Shown one piece after another: positions 56,206 to 64,000 of a DNA stretch of 64,000 nucleotides; position 1 is the first letter of the stretch; each line of letters begins with the position of its first letter. A program made the translations under genes and the position numbers. Where the stretch lies: contig DATIKU010000049.1 of NCBI GenBank assembly GCA_035477215.1, positions 1 through 64,000 on the forward strand, read 5' to 3'. The notes under the pieces were generated by a model. The model had not been told where the DNA came from and searched no databases. It saw only the letters and a program-made list of their open reading frames with translations. Origin of the DNA: Spirochaetota bacterium. Lineage in GTDB: Bacteria > Spirochaetota > UBA4802 > UBA5368.

Positions 56206-57314
56206 TGCCAGTCCTCCGCGTTCCAGGAGCCCGGTGACGCCGTCATCCTGAAAATCATGGCGGCGAGCAGGCGGCGGTCGATATCCTCGGGTAGCTCGTT
56301 ACCCTCGATCATTTCCCTCAGGCGCCCGAAAAACGCCCCTCTCAGGGAATTTTCGTCGATGTATTCGTGGGCGAGGAGGGAAAGTGTGGGTGAGGACTCG
56401 TCGATAACATCAAGCCGTTCAAAGCCGCGCCCGCGTTCCAGTACGGCGTTGATATCGAGCGGGAAGCCCCGTTCTCCCGTCAGAACGACGGTAAGCGCGG
56501 TCCGTGGCGCCGCTTTTTTTTCAACAATGTCCGCTATATCGCGCGAGGATCTGACCCCCTCGCAGGGAATGGAAAGCCGTTCTACGGTGGTGGTGTTGAC
56601 TGCGAGGCGTTTGACCTGGACTATTTCGCCGTTTTCGATCGTTATTGAAAGAACGTAGCGCTCTCCGGTTTCGCCCGCCTCGACCGCTTCGGGGCTTCCG
56701 GGATACGCGCCGATTACCCTGTTCCGGGACTTGAATATTCTGAAGTTGTGATTATGCCCCAGTGCATAGAAATCGAGATTGAGGGCTCGTATATCGTCCT
56801 TGCGCAAACTGGTAATCCCCGCACTCGAAGCGGGATCCTGGGTGCAGAAATCGGCATGTAGCAAAGCCATGTGGAAGCCGTCGGCGTCATTTCTCCTCAG
56901 GCTTCCGGGCCCCTGCTTTGCTCCCGCCGGAAGGCCGTAAACCGTGACGGTCTCGCCGCTGCGCGTTATCGAATAACAGGCGTCGCTATCATCTGAAAAA
57001 ATGTGCGTAAAGCCGTCCCGTGGAATGCCCCCCGGGGACTCTAACAGCGAGCGGTCACACTCGCCCGGCGAAAACAGAACGGCCGTTCCCCGCTCGCACA
57101 ACGCAGCAAGCTCCTGCGAGGCTGCGCTCATGACGGCGTCCATTGCCGCCGCGTTGCCCGAGTCGTGGAAGAGATCCCCGGCGATCAAGATAAGATCGTG
57201 ATCGGCCGCAAGCGCGCAGATTTTACGGAACGTGTTCATCCTTGCAGGGCCAGGGGCCGCTGCGGAGCGTTCGTCGATTCCAAGGTGGAGGTCGGATGTC
57301 AGGAGTATCCTCAT
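56196..57314 (-). CDS. SbcD/Mre11-like metallophosphoesterase (YhaO-like)
   Basis: A 372-residue calcineurin-type phosphoesterase. MRILLTSDLHLGI, ILIAGDLFHDSGN, ALLHADF and YALGHNHNF supply the metal-binding Asp, His and Asn residues of the SbcD/YhaO group. It overlaps the ATPase gene by 10 bases, indicating a nuclease-ATPase pair. ATG 57314 is preferred over TTG 57320. Confidence 0.85.
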   Translation of the reverse strand: MRILLTSDLHLGIDERSAAAPGPARMNTFRKICALAADHDLILIAGDLFHDSGNAAAMDAVMSAASQELAALCERGTAVLFSPGECDRSLLESPGGIPRDGFTHIFSDDSDACYSITRSGETVTVYGLPAGAKQGPGSLRRNDADGFHMALLHADFCTQDPASSAGITSLRKDDIRALNLDFYALGHNHNFRIFKSRNRVIGAYPGSPEAVEAGETGERYVLSITIENGEIVQVKRLAVNTTTVERLSIPCEGVRSSRDIADIVEKKAAPRTALTVVLTGERGFPLDINAVLERGRGFERLDVIDESSPTLSLLAHEYIDENSLRGAFFGRLREMIEGNELPEDIDRRLLAAMIFRMTASPGSWNAEDWHCV

Positions 57315-57557
57315 AATCAACCGTTACCGGACTGTACGCCGGATTCGCCCGAGCGCATCCCGTGTTTTTTCTTTACTCCATATAAAGAATTTATTGAAAT
57401 GTCCATACTTATTTTTTATCATATGCGTGATTTCAATCGGACATCGGCCCTGTCGCGTATCTCGAACTTTCGGTGAAGTCTTCCCCGCCGCCGGGGTTGT
57501 GCCGGTTGGTGCGTCGGCCGTCGTCGCGAAAATATTCCCGGTGAAACCACAATCGGT

Positions 57558-58910
57558 ATGGGTAACATATTAATTGTCGATGATAATCCCTCGATTCTTA
57601 AATATATTGAGGACATCCTGGAGTCGAGCGGACATACCATCGTCAAATGCGCCGATGGTATGTCCGCGATCGATGCCTTTCACTCGGATTCGTTCGATCT
57701 GGTGGTTTCCGACCTCGCGATGCCCGGCATGGACGGCTTCGAACTGGTGTCGGAGATACGGATGCTCTACCCCGACATTCCCATCGTCATTATAACCGGC
57801 GTCGGTGGCGTCGACGAGGCGGTCACGGCGATTAAAAAAGGCGCCAGCGATTTCGTGATTAAACCGTTTCAGCCCCAGGAATTCAGGGTAAAGGTCGAAC
57901 AGAACCTCGAACACTATCGCCTTAAAAAAGAGATAGAGCGGCTGAAGCGCGACCGCTCGGCCAGGGGAGGGGTCGCGATAGTAGGCGAGGGGCCCGCCAT
58001 GAAGAAGCTCAGGGCCACGATGAAACAGGTGGCGAAATCGAACGCGCCGGTGATACTGTTCGGGGAAAGCGGAACGGGCAAGGAACTCGTCGCGCGGGCG
58101 ATCCACGAGGAGAGCGAAAGGAGGGAGAAGCTGTTTCTGCCCGTTGACTGCAGCGCCCTGAGCGAGACGATCATCGAGTCGGAGCTTTTCGGGCACGTTC
58201 GCGGAGCCTTTACGGGCGCCGACAGGACGAAGAAGGGCCTCTTCGAGGAGGCGAACGGCGGCACGGTCTTCCTCGACGAGATCGGAAATCTCACCTGGCA
58301 GACCCAGAGCAAGCTATTGCGCTTTTTGCAGGAGCGCGAGATCAAGCCTGTCGGCTCGAGCAAGGTGATCAAGATCAATGTCCGCATCCTCAGCGCGACG
58401 AACGTAAACCTGCGCAAGGAGATAGAAAACGGCACGTTTCGCGAGGACCTGTTCTACCGCCTTTCGGGTATAGAGCTCGTCGTACCGCCCCTTCGCGACC
58501 GCGTGGACGACATCCCCCGCCTGGTGGAGCATTTTATACGAAAGTATTCGCGCGATCTTGGAAAGAGGATCGATTTTATCGCGGATGAGGCGCTCGAGAT
58601 TCTCAAGCGGCGCAAATGGAGCGGCAACGTCCGCGAGCTCGAGCACCTCATTGAATATGCCCTGGTTCTTGAGAGCCAAAACAGGATCGAGGCAAGCACA
58701 ATCCTGCACATCCTGCCGGAATGCAAGGAGGGGGCGTCCATACCGGCTTCGTTCGAGCCCGACCTATCGCGAGCGGTCGGTTTCTTTGAAAAGGAGCATA
58801 TAGAGCGCGTTATCGGCCTTGCCCGGAACAACAAGGCCAAGGCCGCACGACTCCTCGGCATCAGCCGCAGCGTACTCTACGAGAAGATGAAAAAATACAA
58901 TATCGAATAG
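57558..58910 (+). CDS. Sigma-54-dependent response regulator (NtrC family)
   Basis: A 450-residue protein. The receiver domain has ILIVDDNPS and the phosphoacceptor Asp in [14 protein letters not shown]. The AAA+ domain has Walker [13 protein letters not shown], sigma-54-contacting GAFTGA, and Walker [14 protein letters not shown] Fis-type HTH closes the protein ([20 protein letters not shown]). It activates sigma-54 promoters when phosphorylated. No cognate kinase is adjacent. No good ribosome binding site is visible at the ATG. Confidence 0.94.
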   Translation: MGNILIVDDNPSILKYIEDILESSGHTIVKCADGMSAIDAFHSDSFDLVVSDLAMPGMDGFELVSEIRMLYPDIPIVIITGVGGVDEAVTAIKKGASDFVIKPFQPQEFRVKVEQNLEHYRLKKEIERLKRDRSARGGVAIVGEGPAMKKLRATMKQVAKSNAPVILFGESGTGKELVARAIHEESERREKLFLPVDCSALSETIIESELFGHVRGAFTGADRTKKGLFEEANGGTVFLDEIGNLTWQTQSKLLRFLQEREIKPVGSSKVIKINVRILSATNVNLRKEIENGTFREDLFYRLSGIELVVPPLRDRVDDIPRLVEHFIRKYSRDLGKRIDFIADEALEILKRRKWSGNVRELEHLIEYALVLESQNRIEASTILHILPECKEGASIPASFEPDLSRAVGFFEKEHIERVIGLARNNKAKAARLLGISRSVLYEKMKKYNIE

Positions 58911-59104
58911 GGCCGCATAAAACCGGAGTAATCCGGCTTCGGTCTCCGTGAATCCGGCGCGAAGTCAGAATTTTTCGATGAACGGACCGCGAATCCGCGC
59001 TATACTGGTTTTTGACTGATATTCGGATTTTATCGCACCGCCGGGGGATTGTCCGCCCGGGCCTTGCGGCGGCTATTATAATTTGGAGAGCGGGGTTGCG
59101 ATCT

Positions 59105-59245
59105 ATGGCGAGGTATAAAATCGACGGAGCGAAATTTCAGAGCGTCGAAGAGCTCAAAGAGGTCCTGTGGCCTCTGTATGAGGGAAAGATGACGCGAGAG
59201 GAGTTCGAAAAATACGTTGAGGAGAAGATGGAGGTCGCGGAGTAG
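59105..59245 (+). CDS. Small conserved-looking hypothetical protein
   Basis: A 46-residue acidic protein (MARYKIDGAKFQSVEELKEV, then LYEGKMTREEFEKYVEEKME). It is predicted helical and soluble. Its short, charged style resembles small adaptor or regulatory proteins, but I cannot name a family. The start is inferred from composition, since the upstream extension to 59012 looks non-coding. It lies between the response regulator and the convergent phosphatase. Confidence 0.55.
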   Translation: MARYKIDGAKFQSVEELKEVLWPLYEGKMTREEFEKYVEEKMEVAE

Positions 59246-59250
59246 GATCG

Positions 59251-60042
59251 TTACGCGAAAAGGAGCATCACCGCCTCGGTGAAACCTTCGGGCCCTGTTC
59301 CCCCGGTTATCATCGCGTCTATTTCCGTGCCGACTACGCCTCCATCCGGCTTCCTTACCAGCACCGGGCGGTTTACGGCATGGAGCATCGGCAGGTCGTT
59401 TTCGCTGTCGCCAATCCCGGTCGTCACGATGTCCGCTTCTCCCGCCGTCGACCGGAATGTTTCGCGTATCCTCCGCACCGCGCGGCCTTTATCGACCCCG
59501 GCGGCGCCGAAATGATAAAACCTCCCGCCACGGGTAATGCCGAGGCCGTCCTTCGCCAGGAGCAGGTTTGCCGCGTGCAGATCGACCGCGGACCCATCAG
59601 TCGTTACAAACGGGATGGTGAAGGAGCGCTCGCGGGCAAGGGCGGCGGCGTCGAGGCCGAGCTTCGTCCGTTCGGCTATCTCGTCGATGCTCATGTCGGA
59701 GAAAAGCCGCACGCTTTTGCCCGTCGCCCCTGCAAGCAGATGTACGCGCGCGGCCAGGTCGTTCACTCTCATGCCATGCGCTTCCAGGCGCGAGGGTCCG
59801 CCGGGCTTTCCCGGGAAAACAATCCCGCCGCCGTTCTCGCAGACAAAAGGCCAGTCGAGACCGAGTTCGTGGTGCAGGATTTCAATTTCGGCCGCGGTTT
59901 TGCTCGAAACCAGTATGAGCGGTACTCCGATTTCTTTTAATAACCGGATGCCCGGCAGTGATCGTTCGTAACCGTAGTCGTTGTGATCGAGAAGGGTGCC
60001 GTCCAGATCGGTGAACACGATATGAAAGGCGGATTTACTCAT
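59251..60042 (-). CDS. HAD-family phosphatase, mannosyl-3-phosphoglycerate phosphatase type
   Basis: A 263-residue HAD protein. Motif I is FTDLDGTLLDHNDY, motif II ILVSSKTAAEIE, and motif IV GIGDSENDLPML. The cap and the FVCENGGGIVF segment match the MPGP/YedP group, which makes mannosylglycerate, a compatible solute. No mannosyl-3-phosphoglycerate synthase is nearby, so the substrate is uncertain. The start overlaps the end of the OmpA gene by 8 bases. Confidence 0.85.
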   Translation of the reverse strand: MSKSAFHIVFTDLDGTLLDHNDYGYERSLPGIRLLKEIGVPLILVSSKTAAEIEILHHELGLDWPFVCENGGGIVFPGKPGGPSRLEAHGMRVNDLAARVHLLAGATGKSVRLFSDMSIDEIAERTKLGLDAAALARERSFTIPFVTTDGSAVDLHAANLLLAKDGLGITRGGRFYHFGAAGVDKGRAVRRIRETFRSTAGEADIVTTGIGDSENDLPMLHAVNRPVLVRKPDGGVVGTEIDAMITGGTGPEGFTEAVMLLFA

Positions 60043-62686
60043 GGGCCTCGTCCCGTATCAGGATAAACTCCACGCGCCGGTTCCGCCGCCGATTTTCGGC
60101 GTTGGTGTTGGGCAGAAAGGCGGCGGTTTCCCCCATGCCCCTGAAGCTCAACCGCTCGCGGGCGATGCCCCTTGTTATCAGATGGTCCATAACCGCCTTG
60201 GCCCGCTCCTCGGAGAGCCGCAGGTTGTACTCCTCTTCGCCGATATCGTCCGTGTGGCCTTCTATTCGAATGCTGTAGGTACGATATCGGTTGAGGATGT
60301 CGGCCACCCGGCCGAGTATGGGGAAGGCCCTGGCGGTGAGCCCGGCGCTGTCGAACGCGAACTCGATATTACTGATTCGTATCCTGAGGCCCCGCTCGGT
60401 TACCATCACCAGTACGTCGATCGGGAGCCGCAGCCTCCTGCTTCTCGCGTGGTTCCCGGCGATATCCACCGCTTCCATCTCGATAAAATAATCCGCGGCC
60501 GATTCGACAACCTCTCCGGTTGCGCTCAGGCCGTCCCATTTTATCTCCGGGGCCGGATCGGTCTGCCCGCTGAACGATTTGAACAGGTCCCCGGCGTTCG
60601 AATAAATCAAAATTGACCAGCGAGCTATTCCGAAACCATCCGATGCCGACGGGTACAGTGTAAGAATGTCGTTCGTCCCGTCGCCATCGGGAGAAAAGAG
60701 CGAGGGCGAGAAACGCATCGAAAGTTCAGGAGGGGTGCCGTCGAAAATTATTTCCTTCGTGAACGACGAAGGGGCATTGCCGCTGTTGAATCGCGTGGCG
60801 AGGGTATAATAATACCGTCCGTCAGGGAGCGTCTTTCCCGCGGTGTCGGCGCCGTTCCATTTCACGACCCGCTCGAGCGCGGTGGTGCCCGAAAATCCCC
60901 GTACCATCTTGCGGTCGGCGTTTTCAATGGTAAGTTTCCATTCTTCCAGGCCCGAGATGGACGAAAGCAGCAGGAGGAAGGCGAGCTCCCGATGAATGGC
61001 GGGCGAGAAAATGCGCAGGGAGGCGGTAGCGTCGGCCGTCTCGTAGCGACGGGTGAGGGTGATCTCGTCGATCGATCCTCTGGCGATATTACCGGCTTTA
61101 TCAATGCATTCTATTACGTATGAATAAAGCCCTTCCGGGGCCTCCGCGCCGTCATCGGTGGTGCCGTTCCATATTATTTTCCGGGGAACTTCCATGCCGG
61201 TCCAGCGGTACTGTTTTATCGTGTTCCCCGCCGCGCTCCTGAATTCCGCGGTCCATACGTCATCCGGTTCGGTCACGATATTCTGCGCTATGGCAAGGGT
61301 GTCTTTATTGCGGTCGTCATTGGGCGAGAACAGGAGGTCGTCGCTTTTAAGTTCGACGGAGGGGGCCGTCGTGTCGACATGGGCGACACCGGTGCGCGCC
61401 GAGGAGATGTTGTCGCGCTCGTCCCATACGATAAACGAATACCGATAGCGGCCGTCGCCCACCACCCGCCCTCTGGCGTCGGTGCCGTCCCACAGCACCG
61501 ATTGCGGCACTACGGTGGATTCCTTCTTCTGCACTATCTTTTTGATAAAGGTGTTCGGCGTCAGTCTTTCTTCCATATCGCGGTCGGAAAGCCGGTACTC
61601 GCGGACAACGCCGCCATCAGGGTTCAATATCTGCAGACGCCATCCCCTGATCCGGCTGGCGTCGCGGACGGTTGTCGTGAAGATGACGTAGTCCTGCCTT
61701 CCGTCGTAGTTCGGGGAGATGTGCGTCTCGGCGGGCGCGATCGTGATGAAAGGGGGTTCGCGGTCGAGCGCGCCGTAATTCATGGTGAGTCCCAGGAAAT
61801 GCGAAAGTCCTTCGCTTCGGTGATAGCCGAGGGAGTAGTCGAGCCGGGCGTCGAATTCGCTGCGGGAGAGCCGCCATCCCGCACCGAGGCTTATCGCGTT
61901 ATGTCCGTATGCGCCGGGCACCGTGCAGCCCGCCCGTAGCGCGTAACTGTCATAAAGCCACGATTCCAACCCGAATTTTACCGGGTAGCCGCCGGCCTCT
62001 TTAATCGCGGCGATCTCGTTCAGAAATGCGATGCTATGGCGCGCCCCACGATAGAAGGTTAAACCGTACCCCGCGGAGGCCATGCCGAGGTCGGAGGATT
62101 TTTTTTTGCCGCCGAAAGGGACGCCCGCCCTGCCAGCGACGCCAAGTGAGGGATGGAAAATGCCGAGCCCTCCGCCGAGGGCGTGCGAGAATCCTGTCGC
62201 ATACCTGGCTCCGAGGCCGGCGCCAATGAAATGACCGGAGCCGTCCGGTGTGGTCCCGTGGAGCATGTCGAGGGCGGCCCCAACCGAGAGACGGTCGGTA
62301 AATTCCTTCGCACCGCCGATCGACAGGAAGCGCGCCGTGCGCAGGGTCCCCGGTCGTGACGTCGTGGAGATCGAGTTAAACGACATTCCGAAGGTGCCGT
62401 AGGATGAGGGGTAGGCCGCGGCGAGCCCGGTGTTGTTGTAGTCCCCGCCGATGCTTCCATGCCCCAGGAGCATTTCGAAACGCTCCAGCGGCGCTATCGA
62501 CGCGGGGTTCAGGAAGAACGAGTTAACGCCGGCGTCCGAAACACCGGTCCCGCCGCGCCCGAGTGACGCTGCCGAGCCGCCGGGCAGCAATATGTGCCTG
62601 CCGTCGCGCCCGTCAGCCCCCGTGGTTTTCCACAGCAGAAGGATGATCGTCAGGGATGTAGCGAGTATTCGTGGCATCTTCATCAT
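60035..62686 (-). CDS. Large OmpA-family protein with PorV-like and Ig-like domains
   Basis: An 883-residue exported protein. The first 300 residues resemble a PorV/UPF0164-like barrel (GGTGVSDAGVNSFFLNPASI). The middle (about 305-740) holds Ig-like FlgD-type repeats, each with an SPDGDGTND or SPNDDRNKD motif and a WDGTDA-type strand. The C-terminus is an OmpA peptidoglycan-binding domain (IRIEGHTDDIGEEEYNLRLS; RGMGETAAFLPNTNAENRRR). This would span the outer membrane and grip the cell wall. The start is uncertain among ATGs at 62686, 62683 and 62677; no ribosome binding site is clear. Confidence 0.8.
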   Translation of the reverse strand: MMKMPRILATSLTIILLLWKTTGADGRDGRHILLPGGSAASLGRGGTGVSDAGVNSFFLNPASIAPLERFEMLLGHGSIGGDYNNTGLAAAYPSSYGTFGMSFNSISTTSRPGTLRTARFLSIGGAKEFTDRLSVGAALDMLHGTTPDGSGHFIGAGLGARYATGFSHALGGGLGIFHPSLGVAGRAGVPFGGKKKSSDLGMASAGYGLTFYRGARHSIAFLNEIAAIKEAGGYPVKFGLESWLYDSYALRAGCTVPGAYGHNAISLGAGWRLSRSEFDARLDYSLGYHRSEGLSHFLGLTMNYGALDREPPFITIAPAETHISPNYDGRQDYVIFTTTVRDASRIRGWRLQILNPDGGVVREYRLSDRDMEERLTPNTFIKKIVQKKESTVVPQSVLWDGTDARGRVVGDGRYRYSFIVWDERDNISSARTGVAHVDTTAPSVELKSDDLLFSPNDDRNKDTLAIAQNIVTEPDDVWTAEFRSAAGNTIKQYRWTGMEVPRKIIWNGTTDDGAEAPEGLYSYVIECIDKAGNIARGSIDEITLTRRYETADATASLRIFSPAIHRELAFLLLLSSISGLEEWKLTIENADRKMVRGFSGTTALERVVKWNGADTAGKTLPDGRYYYTLATRFNSGNAPSSFTKEIIFDGTPPELSMRFSPSLFSPDGDGTNDILTLYPSASDGFGIARWSILIYSNAGDLFKSFSGQTDPAPEIKWDGLSATGEVVESAADYFIEMEAVDIAGNHARSRRLRLPIDVLVMVTERGLRIRISNIEFAFDSAGLTARAFPILGRVADILNRYRTYSIRIEGHTDDIGEEEYNLRLSEERAKAVMDHLITRGIARERLSFRGMGETAAFLPNTNAENRRRNRRVEFILIRDEAHE

Positions 62687-63132
62687 TTGATATTTGCAAT
62701 AATACGAGGCCAAGCGCCGGTTCGTCCAGCGGTTTTATCGGCATGTGGCGTTTTTCCGCGGATTGCCGCGTACATATAGTCATTTGGCTCTTTGCCTTTC
62801 GCCACCGCCGATCGGTTGGATGGATTTAGCGCGGGCGATCGACACATTGGGGCGGAATCGGCATGCCAAAAAAACCATAATACAGAATGTTTTTGATATA
62901 AAAACAAAAAGCCTTCAAAATTTAATAAAAATATAAATAAATTATAGTAAATAATTTGACTTATTTTTTTCGCACTTTCTACTATACATCAGGCTATTGG
63001 TGCGGTATCAAAACATCATGGTCGGATCGGTTTTGTCGGGCAAAAATGAGTACAAATATCGGTGATTTGTCAAACAGTGATATGATGAACGGTGGTGCCG
63101 GGTGAGGACCTGTTTGCGGGAGAGACACGGGG
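62687..63132. other. Divergent intergenic region
   Basis: About 450 bases, AT-rich from 62870 to 62990. It contains the promoter at 62956-62985 and no supported gene. Confidence 0.55.
62956..62985 (+). promoter_or_regulatory. Candidate sigma-70 promoter for the CoA-transferase gene
   Basis: TTGACT (62956-62961), an 18-base spacer and TACTAT (62980-62985) inside an AT-rich tract, 148 bases before ATG 63133. Confidence 0.5.
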
Positions 63133-64000
63133 ATGAGCCAGGAAGGCAAAAAAACAAGGCTTGATGAAATCAAAAGGCTTTTCCCCGAAAAATTTCTTCA
63201 CGAGGAGAAGGTTTTCAGTCGCATCAACCGCGGGGACCGTATTTTTATAGGGACCGGCTGCGGCGAACCGCAGCATCTGGTCAATGCCCTCGTCAACTAC
63301 GCGGCGTCGTATCCAAAGGCGTTTTTCGACGCGGAAGTGATTCACGTCTGGACCATGGGAGTCGCCCCTTACGCGGACGTAAAATTCAAGGCCAACTTCA
63401 GGCATAATTCCTTTTTCGTGGGAGATAATACGCGTGACGCCGTGAACACCGGCCTCGCGGATTATACGCCCATTTTCCTTTCGGAGGTTCCGGATCTCAT
63501 CAACCGCAAACTGGTTGAGATCGACGTGGCGCTGATACAGACTTCGCTCCCCGACGATCACGGCTACCTTAGCCTTGGAATCAGCGTCGACATCGTAAAA
63601 GCGGCGGTCGAAAACGCGCACCTCGTCATCGCACAGGTGAACTCTTCCATGCCGCGGGTTCATGGCGACGGCTTTCTCCATATCGACGACATCGATTATG
63701 TCATCCCGTACGACGAGCCTCTCCTGGAGTTCACCTCGAAGGTCCCCGACGACATCGCCGACCGCATAGGCGGGCACGTCGCGAGGATCGTTCAAGATGG
63801 CGATACGATCCAGGTCGGCTACGGCGGCACCCCCAACGCGGTGCTCTCCAATCTGAAGAACAAGAAACACCTCGGCGTGCACACGGAGCTTCTGTCCGAC
63901 GGGATCGTCGAGCTTATTAAATGCGGCGCCGTCGACAATTCAAACAAGAGCATCGACCGCGGCAAGACGGTGGCATCCTTCTGCATGGGGCATGCCGACA
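63133..64000 (+). CDS. Acetyl-CoA hydrolase/CoA-transferase family protein (3' end outside window)
   Basis: The visible 289 residues match the acetyl-CoA hydrolase/4-hydroxybutyrate CoA-transferase family: RIFIGTGCGEPQHLVNALV at the N-terminus, NSSMPRVHGDGFLHIDDIDY and the glycine-rich IQVGYGGTPNAVLSNL in the middle, and HTELLSDGIVELIKCGAVDN near the edge. The catalytic Glu region of family members follows the GG(x)PN segment, near HTELLSDG. Some members carry a C-terminal GNAT domain; the window cuts before that could be seen. Confidence 0.88.
   Translation, partial: MSQEGKKTRLDEIKRLFPEKFLHEEKVFSRINRGDRIFIGTGCGEPQHLVNALVNYAASYPKAFFDAEVIHVWTMGVAPYADVKFKANFRHNSFFVGDNTRDAVNTGLADYTPIFLSEVPDLINRKLVEIDVALIQTSLPDDHGYLSLGISVDIVKAAVENAHLVIAQVNSSMPRVHGDGFLHIDDIDYVIPYDEPLLEFTSKVPDDIADRIGGHVARIVQDGDTIQVGYGGTPNAVLSNLKNKKHLGVHTELLSDGIVELIKCGAVDNSNKSIDRGKTVASFCMGHAD

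Overview
The window is GC-rich chromosomal DNA that I read as a free-living member of the Spirochaetota, probably near Leptospirales. This placement is inference from gene content. It rests on FecR-domain lipoproteins resembling leptospiral LipL45, a LysM lipoprotein resembling LruA/LipL71, a MoxR-DUF58-BatA-BatB/C-BatD operon, a 7TMR-DISM-type histidine kinase and an OmpA protein with a PorV-like front end. A deltaproteobacterium-like bacterium cannot be excluded. I saw no prophage, insertion sequence, CRISPR array or rRNA.

Layout. 1-1.7 kb: histidine kinase running off the left edge. 2-5.6 kb: two paralogous outer-membrane-type proteins flanking a FecR lipoprotein; all three carry a similar small LSm-like beta motif, and the first is split by a -1 frameshift at an A7 run. 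5.8-11.8 kb: thioredoxin-like protein, lipid kinase, cation-efflux-like protein, a broken response regulator, a Cam-type gamma carbonic anhydrase, a Yip1 protein and a double-ACT protein. 11.9-14.8 kb: TRAP transporter (dctPQM). 15.4-18.2 kb: tandem pseudo-receiver protein, tetraheme cytochrome, MshEN-like protein, PaaI-type thioesterase and tRNA-Leu(CAA). 18.3-22.6 kb: tiny zinc-ribbon gene pair, a ClpX-like AAA+ protein, a second gamma-CA-like protein and metF.

22.9-31.6 kb is the most distinctive region. A TetR regulator behind a clear palindromic operator leads an apparent operon for SCP2, two DUF2148 proteins, a CaiC-like acyl-CoA ligase, an acyl-CoA dehydrogenase with Asp at the usual Glu position, an SCP-x-type thiolase, an SDR and a 3beta-HSD/epimerase-like reductase. 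It looks more AT-rich than its flanks and reads as an undescribed CoA-dependent lipid or alicyclic acid pathway.

31.7-42.1 kb: tgt, a STAS protein, a LysM lipoprotein and the aerotolerance-type Bat operon. 42.2-49.7 kb: mazG, small proteins, a cNMP-binding protein followed by an ABC-2 exporter, a 34-residue membrane protein, glyA, a LipL45-like lipoprotein and a membrane protein. 49.7-62.7 kb: DUF1178 protein, valS, a TPR / membrane-spanning Rad50-like ATPase / Mre11-like nuclease cluster, a sigma-54 response regulator, an MPGP-type phosphatase and a large OmpA protein. The right edge cuts an acetyl-CoA hydrolase/transferase.

A family of 45-90 bp intergenic hairpins with GTTGCA...TGCAAC ends occurs at least five times, with one compensatory base-pair change. 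Two further elements end in AATCCCC/GGGGATT inverted repeats.
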